Below, piece by piece: positions 26,087 to 36,098 of a stretch of DNA of 64,000 nucleotides. Both the position numbers and the translations under genes were made by a program. Within the stretch, counting starts at the first letter, position 1, and every line of letters starts with the position of its first letter. Source of the DNA: an uncultured Cedecea sp. GTDB lineage: Bacteria; Pseudomonadota; Gammaproteobacteria; Enterobacterales; Enterobacteriaceae. The stretch is taken from contig NZ_CANMLV010000019.1 in NCBI RefSeq assembly GCF_947498825.1, positions 1-64,000 on the forward strand, in the 5' to 3' direction. Below the pieces are notes generated by a model. It saw nothing but the letters and a program-made list of their open reading frames with translations. It was not told the origin of the DNA and searched no databases.

Positions 26087-26579
26087 TTGTCGCCACTTCC
26101 AGATAACCAAGCGCTTCCACTTTTTTGATCGGAACTAACAGATCGCCCGTTGAAACCTCCGTCACGTCTTTATCCCAATATAGGGAAAGACGTAAGTTTC
26201 CAGTCGGGTTCTTACCGTGTTCTGGTAATCCTCGAACCATTTTTTTTGGTGGTAAACCATGAATTGGCAATGACTTTGAAAGCACGGGTATTAGCTCGTT
26301 TTGCTTTTAGCTCTGTAGCTTCCGATTTTTTCTTGGCATCAGGATCAATACTTTCAGCAATCAGCTTACGGCTTCATCCCGGCGTTCTCTTATTTTAGAA
26401 AGTGGAACTGAAGAGTAGACACCAAGAGCGAGTATCCTTTGTTTCTTTTCGCAAAGGTAAGACAAGCGCCAGTATGACCCCTTCGGATGCACCAACAGCT
26501 GCATACCAAAGCCATCCGTCAGCTTATATTCTTTCTCAAGAGACTTGGCATTTTTTACTTTGGAATCAGTCAGTGACAT
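26087..26579 (-). pseudogene. P4-type integrase, degraded 5' fragment
   Basis: The minus strand reads MSLTDSKVKNAKSLEKEYKL and continues like the integrase at 5155-6429, through RILALGVYSSV to about residue 165 (KKVEALGYLEVATR), but with several frameshifts and small deletions. Similarity stops at 26087, so the catalytic part is lost. It keeps the position next to a tRNA-Asn 3' end, marking an old integration. The 180 bases between the regulator and this fragment (25904-26086) carry only a short hydrophobic frame of doubtful meaning. Confidence 0.92.
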
Positions 26580-26722
26580 GACTCGCCCCCTTGAGTTGTG
26601 GGTATAAGCAAAATCGAACCAGAGATACCAACAATTCTACCAACAAAAGTAGTGGGCAGTAGCGTTTTTTGGTGGAAGAGGGTGAACGCAAAAGAGAGGG
26701 TAAGTAATTGATAGAAAGCAAA

Positions 26723-26750
26723 AAAGCAGACGTCATTGAACGTCTGCTTT
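26723..26750 (-). terminator. Terminator downstream of tRNA-Asn (right copy)
   Basis: AAAGCAGACG pairs with CGTCTGCTTT, as in the left copy; one base differs in the loop. Confidence 0.75.
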
Positions 26751-26758
26751 CTTTAAAT

Positions 26759-26834
26759 TGGCTCCTCTGACTGGACTCGAACCAGTGACATACGGATTAA
26801 CAGTCCGCCGTTCTACCGACTGAACTACAGAGGA
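26759..26834 (-). tRNA. tRNA-Asn (anticodon GTT), second copy
   Basis: Identical over 76 nt to the tRNA at 6609-6684, including encoded CCA. It lies just upstream of the amn region, an arrangement similar to the asn tRNA cluster next to amn/nac/cbl in E. coli. Confidence 0.98.
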
Positions 26835-26933
26835 ATCGTGTGAACGAGGCGAATAGTAGCGAGGGGCGGGGTGGTTGTCAAAGGCTGTTTTCATAAAGGA
26901 AGTTCGACTGCTGGTTTATCCAGCAGATTTGTT

Positions 26934-26962
26934 AAAAAAGCCGCACTTTTGTGCGACTTTTT
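26934..26962 (-). terminator. Terminator of amn
   Basis: GCCGCAC and GTGCGAC form a hairpin around CTTTT between A- and T-runs; on the minus strand it follows the amn stop codon by about 30 bases. Confidence 0.75.
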
Positions 26963-26992
26963 AAGGTGATACTGTTTCTTTACCCGCTGCGA

Positions 26993-28447
26993 TTATCTGA
27001 ATGGTGGTTCATTGAAGGTACGTAATTTGCGGGAATGCAGTTTATCGCCTTCAGCGCGCAGTAAGTCGATAGCGCGAATGCCGATTTGCAAATGTTCGGA
27101 GATGGCACCTTCATAAAAGCGGTTAGCCTGTCCCGGGAGTTTGATTTCCCCGTGCAGGGGTTTATCTGAAACGCATAGCAAAGTGCCATAAGGAACCCGG
27201 AAACGATAACCCTGGGCGGCGATGGTGGCACTCTCCATATCAATGGCCACGGCACGGCTCAGGTTAAAGCGTAAGGCGCTGGCAGAGTAGCGTAGTTCCC
27301 AGTTACGGTCATCGGTGGTGACCACAGTACCGGTACGAAGCCGTTGTTTCACCTCTTCCCCTGGCATACCGCTTACTTGTTTGGTGGCGTCGTAAAGTGC
27401 TCGCTGCACTTCGGCAATGCTCGGGATAGGAATATCCGGCGGCAGAACCGCATCAAGTACGTGGTCGTCGCGTAAATAAGCATGTGCCAGCACGTAGTCA
27501 CCAATCTGCTGACTTTCCCGCAGTCCTCCGCAGTGGCCTATCATCATCCAGGCATTCGGGCGTAATACTGCAAGATGGTCACAGATAGTTTTGGCGTTTG
27601 ACGGGCCGACGCCAATATTGATCAGGGTGATACCGGTGCCATGGTTATCAATCAGGTGCCAGGCAGGCATTTGATGTTTTTTCCAGGCGAGATCTGAAAT
27701 CGCTTCTTCCGGAGACTCGGTTTCCGAGGTCAGCAGGATATTACCCGCGCAGGAGAGGGCGATATACGGACTATCTGGGTCATTGATTTGTTCACAACCC
27801 CAGCGCACAAACTCATCCACATAGCGGCTGTAGTTAGTGAACAGTACAAATGACTGAAAGTGTTCAATAGGGGTACCGGTATAATGGCGCAAGCGAGCCA
27901 GTGAAAAATCGACTCTGCGGGCATCAAAGTGCGACAGGGGCCACTCTTCGGTGGAGTGAAACAGGCCATCGGCATTCTCATCACCAATTTGCGCAAGGTC
28001 AGTGCTGGGAAAATGGTGCGTCAGTCCTGCACTCATGGTGCGATCCAGGTTCAAGCCATCAATCACATAGGGGTAAGGGATTTCGTGAAGAGAAGGTTCG
28101 ACACTGATAGAAATGCCATAATCTTGATGTAACAGCTCGAGCTGTTCACCAAGATAAGAGCGGAATAACTCCGGATGTGTGATGGTTGTGGCGTAGCTGC
28201 CTGGGTGGGTAAAACGGGCATAAGCGCGCGTTTTATTACTGCACCGTGGCGTACCATCCCAGCTTACGCGTAATTGCGGATAAACAAACAATCCTTCAAG
28301 GCGGGCATCTACGTCTGGCAGGGTGCCATTCTGGGTATAGTCGGCAATAGCACTACGCAGGGCATGGACGGAATTGTTATAGAGTGCTTCAAGCTTATCG
28401 AGTGCCTGGGCTGGAGTCAGGCCTGCAGGTGTGGCTTTATTACTCAT
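26993..28447 (-). CDS. amn: AMP nucleosidase
   Basis: The 484-aa protein equals E. coli Amn in length and in motifs such as GTGITLINIGVGPSNAK, MMIGHCGGLR and VAIDMESATIAAQGYRF (the nucleoside phosphorylase-like catalytic domain in the C-terminal half). It cleaves AMP to adenine and ribose 5-phosphate and takes part in AMP level control, with Pi and ATP as effectors. The ATG at 28447 follows a GGAG site. Its position next to tRNA-Asn matches other enterobacteria. Confidence 0.97.
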   Translation of the reverse strand: MSNKATPAGLTPAQALDKLEALYNNSVHALRSAIADYTQNGTLPDVDARLEGLFVYPQLRVSWDGTPRCSNKTRAYARFTHPGSYATTITHPELFRSYLGEQLELLHQDYGISISVEPSLHEIPYPYVIDGLNLDRTMSAGLTHHFPSTDLAQIGDENADGLFHSTEEWPLSHFDARRVDFSLARLRHYTGTPIEHFQSFVLFTNYSRYVDEFVRWGCEQINDPDSPYIALSCAGNILLTSETESPEEAISDLAWKKHQMPAWHLIDNHGTGITLINIGVGPSNAKTICDHLAVLRPNAWMMIGHCGGLRESQQIGDYVLAHAYLRDDHVLDAVLPPDIPIPSIAEVQRALYDATKQVSGMPGEEVKQRLRTGTVVTTDDRNWELRYSASALRFNLSRAVAIDMESATIAAQGYRFRVPYGTLLCVSDKPLHGEIKLPGQANRFYEGAISEHLQIGIRAIDLLRAEGDKLHSRKLRTFNEPPFR

Positions 28448-28547
28448 TCTATCTCCATTTAGTTAACGCTGTTACCTGGGTGTGGCTTTTATTTTCAGGG
28501 GCTTTTTTGCGAACTACAGTATCGCATGTGTTATCCCGAATATCCTG

Positions 28548-29468
28548 TCACAGTTCTGTTGCAGGTTGAGTGCTGAGCGCGATTTCACAACGACTTTTCA
28601 CTGCCTGATGTAATAAACGTACCGCGGGTGAGAGCTGTTGGCGGTGCGGGCAGATTAAATTAAGGGGTAAATCATCTCCTTGATATTGTGGCAGTAAGAC
28701 CTGTAAAGCGCCCATCTGAACATCCTCGCAGACATCTATCCAGGATTTATAGGCAATACCTTCGCCTTTAATTGCCAGACGGCGGATCACTTCGGCATCG
28801 TTACTGGTCACCGTGCCTTTCACCGCCACTTGGTAGTGCTTGTCCTGGCGGCGAAAGCTCCAGTTATCATAAGTTCGACCCTGTAAGGTATAGGTCAGGG
28901 CATTGTGCTGTTTTAGCTGTTCCGGCGTTTGCGGTGTGCCTTCGCGGAGCAGATAGTCGGCAGAGGCCACAAGTACCCGGCGATTGGTAGCGGCTAAGGG
29001 GAGAGCGACATAGGATGCATCATGCGTGTTACCGTAGCGGAACGCGATATCGACCGGATCTTTAAACACGTCACTGACTTGATCTGAGAACAAGATTCTC
29101 AATTGCAGAGCAGGATGTTGTTGGCGAAACCGATGGAATACCTCCAGCAGCAAATGACGGCCTAAATCCGAAGGGACGGCAATTTGCAGCAAGCCACTGA
29201 TTTCATCGCCCGCAGGCTTGAGTTGTTGGAATCCTGCTTCAAGCGTTTCCAGTACCGAAACGGCATAGGGCAGCCAGCGTTCACCTTCCTGTGTCAGGCG
29301 CAGATGGCGGGTCGAACGCGCAAATAAACGGATTTGCAGATTCTCTTCCAGTCGCTTGATGGCGGTACTGACCTGGCCTGGCTGAATGCCTGCCTCACGC
29401 GCTGTGGCACTAAAACTTCCTAATGCGGCCGCTCTGACAAATAGCGTGAGGTCTTCAAATCTGAGCAT
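28548..29468 (-). CDS. LysR-family regulator divergent from nfsB
   Basis: The 306-aa protein has an HTH with [20 protein letters not shown] and a LysR effector domain of the CrgA/AaeR type. The start has a strong GGGAGG site. It is divergent from the nitroreductase gene with 155 bp between start codons, so it is its probable regulator. The target palindrome was not identified. Confidence 0.9.
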   Translation of the reverse strand: MLRFEDLTLFVRAAALGSFSATAREAGIQPGQVSTAIKRLEENLQIRLFARSTRHLRLTQEGERWLPYAVSVLETLEAGFQQLKPAGDEISGLLQIAVPSDLGRHLLLEVFHRFRQQHPALQLRILFSDQVSDVFKDPVDIAFRYGNTHDASYVALPLAATNRRVLVASADYLLREGTPQTPEQLKQHNALTYTLQGRTYDNWSFRRQDKHYQVAVKGTVTSNDAEVIRRLAIKGEGIAYKSWIDVCEDVQMGALQVLLPQYQGDDLPLNLICPHRQQLSPAVRLLHQAVKSRCEIALSTQPATEL

Positions 29469-29623
29469 TTATCCTCCCTGAGTATAAGTGTTATCGGCTG
29501 ACAGCGGTTTTCCGACAGCCAGCCTGCCTGTATTCTATGGTCATTAACGGTTTTCTGACGAACGGAAAGAAATCCGTTGTTAGATTATTCATTTTGTTAG
29601 CTTGCCTTTTTAAGGATATCCGC

Positions 29624-30277
29624 ATGACCATTATTGATGTTGCTGAGTCGCGTTATACCACCAAAGTTTTCGATAACAGCAAGAAAATACCCGCTGAGCA
29701 AGTTGAAAAAGTGAAGCAATTATTACGCTTAAGCCCATCGAGTACTAACCTGCAACCCTGGCATTTTATCCTTGCCGGCAGCGATGAGGGTAAATCGCGC
29801 ATCGCCAAGGCGACATCGGGAGCTTACGGTTTTAATGAGCCTAAAGTCCTTAACGCGTCCCATGTGGTGGTCTTTTGCGCTAAAACAACACTCGATGAAG
29901 AGTATCTGAATGTTGTGTTACAGCAAGAGCAGTCTGACAATCGTTTTGTGAACGACGAAGTGATGGCGGGCCAGCATAAAGGCCGTAGCTTCTTCGCCAA
30001 TATGCACCGCTTTGATTATAAAGATGCGCAGCACTGGATGGAAAAGCAAGTTTACCTCAATGTTGGTAACTTCCTGCTGGGCGTTGCATCCTTAGGGATT
30101 GATGCGGTACCGATTGAAGGTTTCGATGCACGCATTCTCGATACCGAGTTTGGATTACGCGAAAAAGGGTTTACCAGTGTTGTGATTGTCGCTATCGGCT
30201 ATCGCAGTGAAAATGATTTTAATGCCGCTTTACCGAAATCACGCTTACCACTGAGCATGACGCTGAGCGAAATTTAA
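29624..30277 (+). CDS. nfsB: NfsB-type oxygen-insensitive NAD(P)H nitroreductase
   Basis: The 217-aa protein follows E. coli NfsB (also 217 aa): [25 protein letters not shown], the FMN-binding [17 protein letters not shown] and [20 protein letters not shown] 29624 with AAGGA is preferred to an upstream in-frame start at 29537. It reduces nitroaromatics and quinones with FMN and may supply dihydropteridine reductase activity. Confidence 0.93.
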   Translation: MTIIDVAESRYTTKVFDNSKKIPAEQVEKVKQLLRLSPSSTNLQPWHFILAGSDEGKSRIAKATSGAYGFNEPKVLNASHVVVFCAKTTLDEEYLNVVLQQEQSDNRFVNDEVMAGQHKGRSFFANMHRFDYKDAQHWMEKQVYLNVGNFLLGVASLGIDAVPIEGFDARILDTEFGLREKGFTSVVIVAIGYRSENDFNAALPKSRLPLSMTLSEI

Positions 30278-30479
30278 CGTTCATCGCCAGTCAGACGCGA
30301 CTCAGTGACTGACTGGCATGATAGTTTTGTATTGTTATTTTCCCTCAGACTTATCGCTATAATTTTCCAGCTATTAATCCCGCCTTTATCTGTTTGCTCC
30401 TCCTGAGTTGATTAAATTTTAGGTTATCGATAACGCTGATCGCTCCGTCTCGGTAATGAAAAAATGATCCAGCGATAAA

Positions 30480-30515
30480 GAAAACGCCCCGAGAGTGTCA
30501 TTTTCTCAGGGCGTC
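30480..30515 (-). terminator. Terminator of the dehydratase gene
   Basis: CGCCCTGAGA and TCTCGGGGCG pair on the minus strand, followed by a T-run. The remaining bases of 30278-30479 hold nothing I can name. Confidence 0.8.
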
Positions 30516-30547
30516 AGTTGACTTGCTTCGGAGCAGAAGGCTAAAAA

Positions 30548-31459
30548 TTAATCATCAAATGTCTGCAAGAAAGAGGTGGTCGCCGTTGAGCCACCACAAA
30601 CAATCACCAGCACATTCTGATAGTCAGCAAGCGCCGGTTGCTGTTGATAGAGCAGCGCCAGGGCAGCACCACAAGCGGGTTCTACCAGAACGCGTTGGTC
30701 ATCAAGAAAGCGCAGACAGGCGTTCACGGCCTGGGTATCCGTGACGGTATAAGGAAACACTTGTCGATGCTGAGTCACATCAAACGCTCGCTGGCAGACC
30801 TGACGTGCCCCCAGGGTCGTGGCAATACCCGATAGCGTGGAGAGCGTGACCGGTTGTCCTGCTTCCATTGCGGCTTTGTAGGAGGCCATACCTGCAGTTT
30901 CTACGGTAAAAATGGGAACATTATCGAGGCCATTGCGTGATAATCCTTCATCAACCCCTGCCAACAGCCCGCCGCCGCCTACGGACAGCACGATGGCATC
31001 CGGACGTAAACCGGCCTTAACCACCTCATCAATCATTGAGGCATGTCCTTCCCATAGCAAAGGGTCGTCAAAAGGATGAATAAATGCATCTTGTTCAGTT
31101 AATAATGACAGCGCCAGCTCATTGGCTTCTGCCCAGGACTTGCCCTGCACTCTGACGTCTGCACCTTCCAGTGCCAGTAAATGACGGGCACGTTCGGAAG
31201 TGGTTTCAGGCACCACCACTACCACCGGGACACCGAGCTTACGACCGGCATAGGCTACCGCCAGACCGGCATTCCCGCCTGATGATGAAATTAAACGTCG
31301 GGCACCACGCGCAACATGGGTTTCACTGGCATGGCCAATACCGCGCATTTTAAATGAACCTGAAGGTTGCAGGGCTTCCATCTTTAACCAGACACGGGTG
31401 TGGTTCAACTGACTGAGCGCCAGTGATTCCAGTAGCGGGGTATTGATACTAAGCGCCAT
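30548..31459 (-). CDS. PLP-dependent L-serine/threonine dehydratase-like enzyme
   Basis: The 303-aa fold-type II enzyme has PLP lysine in SGSFKMRGI, the SSGGNAGLAVAYAG phosphate/substrate loop and VGGGGLLAG. Length and lack of an ACT regulatory domain fit the catabolic serine dehydratase (SDS) group. It would convert serine or threonine to pyruvate or 2-oxobutyrate and ammonia. It is cotranscribed with the DauR-like regulator, 21 bp downstream of it; an RBS AGAGGAAA precedes ATG. Confidence 0.88.
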   Translation of the reverse strand: MALSINTPLLESLALSQLNHTRVWLKMEALQPSGSFKMRGIGHASETHVARGARRLISSSGGNAGLAVAYAGRKLGVPVVVVVPETTSERARHLLALEGADVRVQGKSWAEANELALSLLTEQDAFIHPFDDPLLWEGHASMIDEVVKAGLRPDAIVLSVGGGGLLAGVDEGLSRNGLDNVPIFTVETAGMASYKAAMEAGQPVTLSTLSGIATTLGARQVCQRAFDVTQHRQVFPYTVTDTQAVNACLRFLDDQRVLVEPACGAALALLYQQQPALADYQNVLVIVCGGSTATTSFLQTFDD

Positions 31460-31480
31460 ATGTTTTATTTCCTCTTGTCA

Positions 31481-32188
31481 CTACAGAATTTGGGATTCAT
31501 TTTTTAGTTCATCAAGATAGTTATAAATGGTGTAACGCGTGACTCCGAGGACCGCTGCCGCTTTTTCAACCCCGCCTTTGATCAGGAAAATCCCTTTTTC
31601 CTGCATATTTTTTACCGCGAGTAAATTGGCTCGTTTGGTATCAGCCCGGTTACCTTTAGTGCCTGACATATCGGTATTACTGATGATCTCATGCATTAAG
31701 TCTTCAATACTGGCATGACTATTTTCTAGGGTTTGTGCGGGAGGATTGCTGTTTTGCTCTGGTGCGACTATCCCTGCCAGTGAGTTCAACACACGTAGTG
31801 CCTCTTCAATTCCGCTGTTATCAACGTTGACACAGAGCGCGGCGAAAGGCTGGTGACGGCGGTCACGATAGATTGCAGTACTGCTGCGTAGCGGCTTGCC
31901 TTCACGGCTATAAGTGACATAGTCCAGCAGTAATGAAACGGGTTCATCGCGTCGTTCCATGGCACTAAGAAAGGCCTTATCCGTGCGCATTCCCGCCAGC
32001 ACAGAGTCTCCTTTTTGACGCCCGGTTACACCCGCATTGGCTATTTCTGCAATGGAATATTCCGGCTTGCGGAGATCGTGCAATACCACCTCGGTCTGAC
32101 AGGAGACTACACTACCGATTACCCTGACCGCGGCTGACAGCATGACCATTAACTCATCAAGATACTGTTGCTCTGTTAACTGAGACAT
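31481..32188 (-). CDS. DauR/YheO-like PAS-HTH transcriptional regulator
   Basis: The 235-aa protein has an N-terminal YheO-type PAS domain (residues ~10-130: AVRVIGSVVSCQTEVVLHDL, IYRDRRHQPFAALCVNVD) and a C-terminal HTH of the same family (FLIKGGVEKAAAVLGVTRYTIYNYLDEL). DauR controls D-arginine catabolism in Pseudomonas. Here it precedes an amino-acid dehydratase, so it may sense an amino acid. Confidence 0.88.
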   Translation of the reverse strand: MSQLTEQQYLDELMVMLSAAVRVIGSVVSCQTEVVLHDLRKPEYSIAEIANAGVTGRQKGDSVLAGMRTDKAFLSAMERRDEPVSLLLDYVTYSREGKPLRSSTAIYRDRRHQPFAALCVNVDNSGIEEALRVLNSLAGIVAPEQNSNPPAQTLENSHASIEDLMHEIISNTDMSGTKGNRADTKRANLLAVKNMQEKGIFLIKGGVEKAAAVLGVTRYTIYNYLDELKNESQIL

Positions 32189-32431
32189 GTTTGAACCTTA
32201 TCTCATCATTCCGGAACAGGATTAGTTCTACATTTTGTAGAAAAAATAGCATTGATAAAATAACTAATCAACATATTGTTGATTAGTTTGCAATAAAATC
32301 AAAGATTGAATGATGCTGGCAAAGTATTGTTCCAGCAGCGGCACAATCGAGCCGATTCTGTTGGATTGATTGCACCCTTAAGCACAAAACTCCATGCTGA
32401 AACCACTTCCCCACAGTCTAAAGGTAACAGC

Positions 32432-33211
32432 ATGAACAACAAAAAAATCACATGGAATGGCGCGGTGCAGCCAGAGGCTTTGACTATTTTATCGGCTGAA
32501 GGCGGGATGATTATCTGCCCGACAAAAGTAGGTTACATCATCATGACCTCAGATAAGCAGGGACTGGAGCGTAAGTTCGAAGCCAAGCAGCGTAACCGCA
32601 ATAAGCCTGGAGTGGTATTGTGCGGCAGTATGGAACAATTAAAACAACTGGCACAACTGACACCGGAGATTACCGCATTTTATCAGGCACACTGGGATGC
32701 CGATATTTTACTGGGATGTATCCTGCCCTGGCAGCAACAGGCTCTGGATGCGTTACCTGATGACGGATTAAAAGCGCTGATGATGGATGGCCGCCAGACC
32801 AGCTGTTTTGTGATTAAGTTTGGTAAACCGGGTGAGATGCTGGCGAAAGCCCTGTGGGAAGAAAGGGGCAAGTTCTCCTTTGCCAGTTCGGCAAATCCGT
32901 CAGGTAAAGGCAATCGTGGCCGGGTAGAGAATATTGGTGAACGCATTGAACAGCGTGCGGACTTAATTATCTCTGCCAATGACTATGTCAGTTCTGTTCA
33001 GGCAGGAAAAAGTGAAGGCGCGCGTTATGAACAAGGCGTGATGGTTTCTATGGTCGATAGTCAGGGGAAATTGGTGCCGGAGCAGCGCGGTGAACGTAAA
33101 GTGACGCCATGCCCAGTCATTATCCGTAAAGGTCTGGATGTGGATCGCATTATGTCCCTGATGGCCGATCGCTTTAATTCGTGGGATTATCGTCATGGTG
33201 ATTACTACTAA
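32432..33211 (+). CDS. Sua5/YciO/YrdC-family protein
   Basis: The 259-aa protein carries the KxR...SxN-type nucleotide-binding fold: CPTKVGYIIMTSD, KQRNRNKPGVVL, then FASSANPSGKGNRGRVENI. This domain binds ATP and threonine or RNA in TsaC/Sua5. The chain is longer than TsaC and shorter than Sua5, so it is probably a paralogue with its own role, not the essential tRNA t6A enzyme. ATG 32432 follows AAAGGT. It lies divergent from the regulator gene. Confidence 0.8.
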   Translation: MNNKKITWNGAVQPEALTILSAEGGMIICPTKVGYIIMTSDKQGLERKFEAKQRNRNKPGVVLCGSMEQLKQLAQLTPEITAFYQAHWDADILLGCILPWQQQALDALPDDGLKALMMDGRQTSCFVIKFGKPGEMLAKALWEERGKFSFASSANPSGKGNRGRVENIGERIEQRADLIISANDYVSSVQAGKSEGARYEQGVMVSMVDSQGKLVPEQRGERKVTPCPVIIRKGLDVDRIMSLMADRFNSWDYRHGDYY

Positions 33212-33580
33212 TGCCATACTGAGAGTATTCACTACATCGTGGCGATTTTGTGTCGTCAGGGTGTGATTCAGGTAGCGATCGCCCCCCATTTTGCCCTTGT
33301 CGCCAGTCTGGTAAACCCACAGAGTCAGGCCAGATTGCTGGAATTTAAGCAAGAGTCGGCTGTAGCGACTCTGATATTCTGTTTTGCTAAATTTTACGCA
33401 GAGTAAACGTGCCGACAGCGTTTATCATTCCCTTAAATATGTTCTGTTTCTCTGTTTAGCGGCCCTGTTTTCATGGTAAAAAAGCGCTGAGTAACTTGTT
33501 CACTCAGCGCTTTCATCAGTCGAATTAATTTCAACCCGGCTTTTGGACAGGTTGAAAACATATGATAAAAACCCGTTTAA
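33212..33580. other. Intergenic region with TonB-receptor terminator
   Basis: No coding frame of note. A strong hairpin near 33480 ends the minus-strand receptor gene; the rest is unremarkable. Confidence 0.4.
33476..33513 (-). terminator. Terminator of the TonB-dependent receptor gene
   Basis: AGCGCTGAGT and ACTCAGCGCT pair around AACTTGTTC; on the minus strand the stem is followed by a run of T. Confidence 0.85.
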
Positions 33581-35971
33581 TCAGAAATCGACATTCACAC
33601 CTAACTGGAAATTACGGCCCGGCGCGATAGCAAGCTGTTGGTTGTAGTAATTTTGATCGCTATTGGCGTTCGTGTTTGTTGCTTCTTCAATATCCCGGAC
33701 ACTCAGATAGTCCCAGTACTTGCGGTCAGTCAGGTTATATATCCCACCGTTAATTCTTACGTTTTTAGTGAGGCGATAGTAAGCGGTCAAATCAACAACG
33801 CCATAACCTGGCGCATTCATGTAAGTGGTTGAACCGCTAATCGCCGTTCCGCTATTACCGTAGGTATTACGGCCGGGATCCGTTGCGCGTTTACCTTTGT
33901 TAAAAGTGGCGTTGACTGCGGCACCGTAGAGTTTTTGCGGATCGTCATAGGCCACTGCGAGAATTGCTCTCATTGGTGCCACGCTATCCAGATCTACGTA
34001 TTGGTCCCCGGAGAAGCTTGATTTCGCCGCACCTTTTGAATAGCCAAATGCCACACGGGTGCTCATCCCGTCAATCTGATTAAACCAAGTCCCTAAGGCG
34101 AATTTGGCACTCACCTCTGCACCATAGATATAGGCTTTATCGCGGTTTTCATACTGATAAACAGTCGTTATTCCACCCGGATAACCACTGCATTTGCTGC
34201 TTGATGCGCAGGAGTAACGCGTAATGCCAATGAAGTTTTGATAGTCGTTGTAGAAAGTTGACGCACCAAAGGTAACGCCTTCAATCAGATGGCCTTTGAC
34301 GCCCAGTTCATAGTTATTACTGGTTTCAGTTTTCAGGTCCGGGCTACTCAGGATAGCGTAAGGGCTTGAATAACCGCCTCCGTATCCCAGACTCCAGGCT
34401 CCATAAAGTTGTCCCGGAGTAGGGAACTGAATACCACGCTTATACTGTACGTACGCGGCCAAATCCGGCTTCAGTTTATACTGGAGACTCAGGGACGGGA
34501 GCACTTTACCTTCTGCCATGGTACCGTAAAGATTGCTGGTATCGGTGACATTGGTATTGTTAGACATCAGGGCATCTTGGTTTTTCGGTTTTGCATACTG
34601 ATAAGCCCAGCGTATGCCGGGTACCACCGAGAAATCATGTCCGTTCAGATCCCAGGTTAGGGTATCTTGCAGGAAGACACCCAGCGTTGTCACATCGCTA
34701 TCCGCTTGTGGCTGCCCGAGAATAATTGTGGATCCTGTCTGGGTTAATGGACGTTCTGAACGGGTGACTTTGGCATTCAGGCCATAGCTAAACTGGTGGC
34801 GATCCCAGTCCTTATTCGCGCTGGATTCTATCCCGACAGTTCGGGTGTCGTTATTGGTCCATGTCATTGTGGACGGGGTTTCAAAAGTGGCGTCGTGCGC
34901 TTCGGTCTTGGTATAGAACACCTTCGTTTTTAACGCATCAAAAAGAGTGAAACGATCGGGTGTCCAGAGATCTTCGACACTCGCACCATAGCGTCGGGTC
35001 TGGCTACTCTGATATGAGGTGCCGCTGATAGCGTACCCTGTATAACTTGAACCACTCCAGGTCGGGAAATGGGTATGGTTAGTTTTGTGGAAATAATCCA
35101 CTGACGCGGTCAGCTGATGGTTATCGGTTGCCTGCCAGATACCTGAAGCAAGTACCGCGTTAGAATGCCAGTTCGCTGCTGGTGTATTGACGGTCGCTTC
35201 ATGCTGATTTTTGGTTTGATTACCGTCTCTACGGCTGATGACAATAATACCCCGTAAATTATCATCGCCGCCGGCTGCGGTGATGCCGTTGTGCCAGCTC
35301 TGATTAGAGGAATCATAGTCACTCTGATAACCGAAATAGTTATACTTATCGCGGTGTAAATAGTCATTGGGTGATTTAGGTTTAAAAGAAACGGAACCTC
35401 CTAGCGCGTTATTCGGATTGGAAACCTCGGTGGTACCTGAAACGATATCAACAGAGCCATACATATAAGGATCAAGATAGTCACCCCGGCCAATACCGTA
35501 GCTTCCATACTCTGAACGACCGTTGGTTTGCGATGTGGAGCGGTCAGTTGCCGTTGGCAATTCGACGCCGTCAATATCGATAGAAACACGGTTTGCATCC
35601 AGACCACGGATATTGTATCCGGTAGCCCCCCCACGATCGTATGAACTTTTCCCGGCGGATGAGCCACCAGCAGAACCGTTTGCGCTCATTAATGGCTGAT
35701 AACGCATAACGTTACTAAAATCATTTACACCGTTCTGCTGCATTTCCTCAGCACTGATTGCCACTTTGGTGCCAGGTTCAATTCTTCGGGCCCAGACTGT
35801 CATCTGCTCTACGTTTTCTTCGGCTTTTGTTTTAGAGGATTCTGTCGTTTCAGTGGTCTTATTTTTGTTTTCTTCTGCAGCGTGACTCACGAAGGCTACG
35901 CTACTGAGAATTCCAGAAAGAATAAGTTTGTTAAGACGCGAGATCTGAAATCCCTGATTATGGAAATGCAT
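33581..35971 (-). CDS. TonB-dependent haemoglobin/transferrin/lactoferrin-family receptor
   Basis: The 796-aa outer-membrane protein has a signal peptide cleaved after VSHA (about residue 32), a TonB-box-like EQMTVWA segment, a plug domain (YDRGGATGYNIRGLDANRVSI) and a 22-strand barrel ending in LGVNVDF with terminal aromatic residue. The plug motif matches the HmuR/HemR haem-uptake group. However, the classical FRAP and NPNL boxes around the haem histidine appear as IQFPTPGQLY and SSPDLKTETS, so the ligand could differ. A Fur box lies upstream. Confidence 0.9.
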   Translation of the reverse strand: MHFHNQGFQISRLNKLILSGILSSVAFVSHAAEENKNKTTETTESSKTKAEENVEQMTVWARRIEPGTKVAISAEEMQQNGVNDFSNVMRYQPLMSANGSAGGSSAGKSSYDRGGATGYNIRGLDANRVSIDIDGVELPTATDRSTSQTNGRSEYGSYGIGRGDYLDPYMYGSVDIVSGTTEVSNPNNALGGSVSFKPKSPNDYLHRDKYNYFGYQSDYDSSNQSWHNGITAAGGDDNLRGIIVISRRDGNQTKNQHEATVNTPAANWHSNAVLASGIWQATDNHQLTASVDYFHKTNHTHFPTWSGSSYTGYAISGTSYQSSQTRRYGASVEDLWTPDRFTLFDALKTKVFYTKTEAHDATFETPSTMTWTNNDTRTVGIESSANKDWDRHQFSYGLNAKVTRSERPLTQTGSTIILGQPQADSDVTTLGVFLQDTLTWDLNGHDFSVVPGIRWAYQYAKPKNQDALMSNNTNVTDTSNLYGTMAEGKVLPSLSLQYKLKPDLAAYVQYKRGIQFPTPGQLYGAWSLGYGGGYSSPYAILSSPDLKTETSNNYELGVKGHLIEGVTFGASTFYNDYQNFIGITRYSCASSSKCSGYPGGITTVYQYENRDKAYIYGAEVSAKFALGTWFNQIDGMSTRVAFGYSKGAAKSSFSGDQYVDLDSVAPMRAILAVAYDDPQKLYGAAVNATFNKGKRATDPGRNTYGNSGTAISGSTTYMNAPGYGVVDLTAYYRLTKNVRINGGIYNLTDRKYWDYLSVRDIEEATNTNANSDQNYYNQQLAIAPGRNFQLGVNVDF

Positions 35972-36079
35972 GTGAACTCCGTTAAAGAATTATTTTTTGT
36001 CTTTTTTATAGGTAATGATGGTTGATACTTGTCAGCATCAACCATTATTACAATATCGTAAATGTTATCATTACACTAT

Positions 36080-36098
36080 ATAAATGATAATCATTTTC
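36080..36098 (-). promoter_or_regulatory. Fur box of the receptor gene
   Basis: ATAAATGATAATCATTTTC matches 15 of 19 positions of the Fur consensus, including all of AATGATAATCATT. It lies about 110 bp before the receptor start codon, consistent with repression when iron is plentiful. Confidence 0.85.

Larger units (their letters stand above)
26087..26837. repeat. Long direct repeat, right copy
   Basis: Partner of 5931-6690. Recombination between the copies would delete scsABCD, nac, cbl and both accessory clusters between them. Confidence 0.9.

Noticed and set aside
25905..26285. 126-aa minus-strand frame after the GntR gene
   Set aside because: Its N-terminal part is a shifted piece of the dead integrase and the rest a hydrophobic stretch joined by chance; not a gene.
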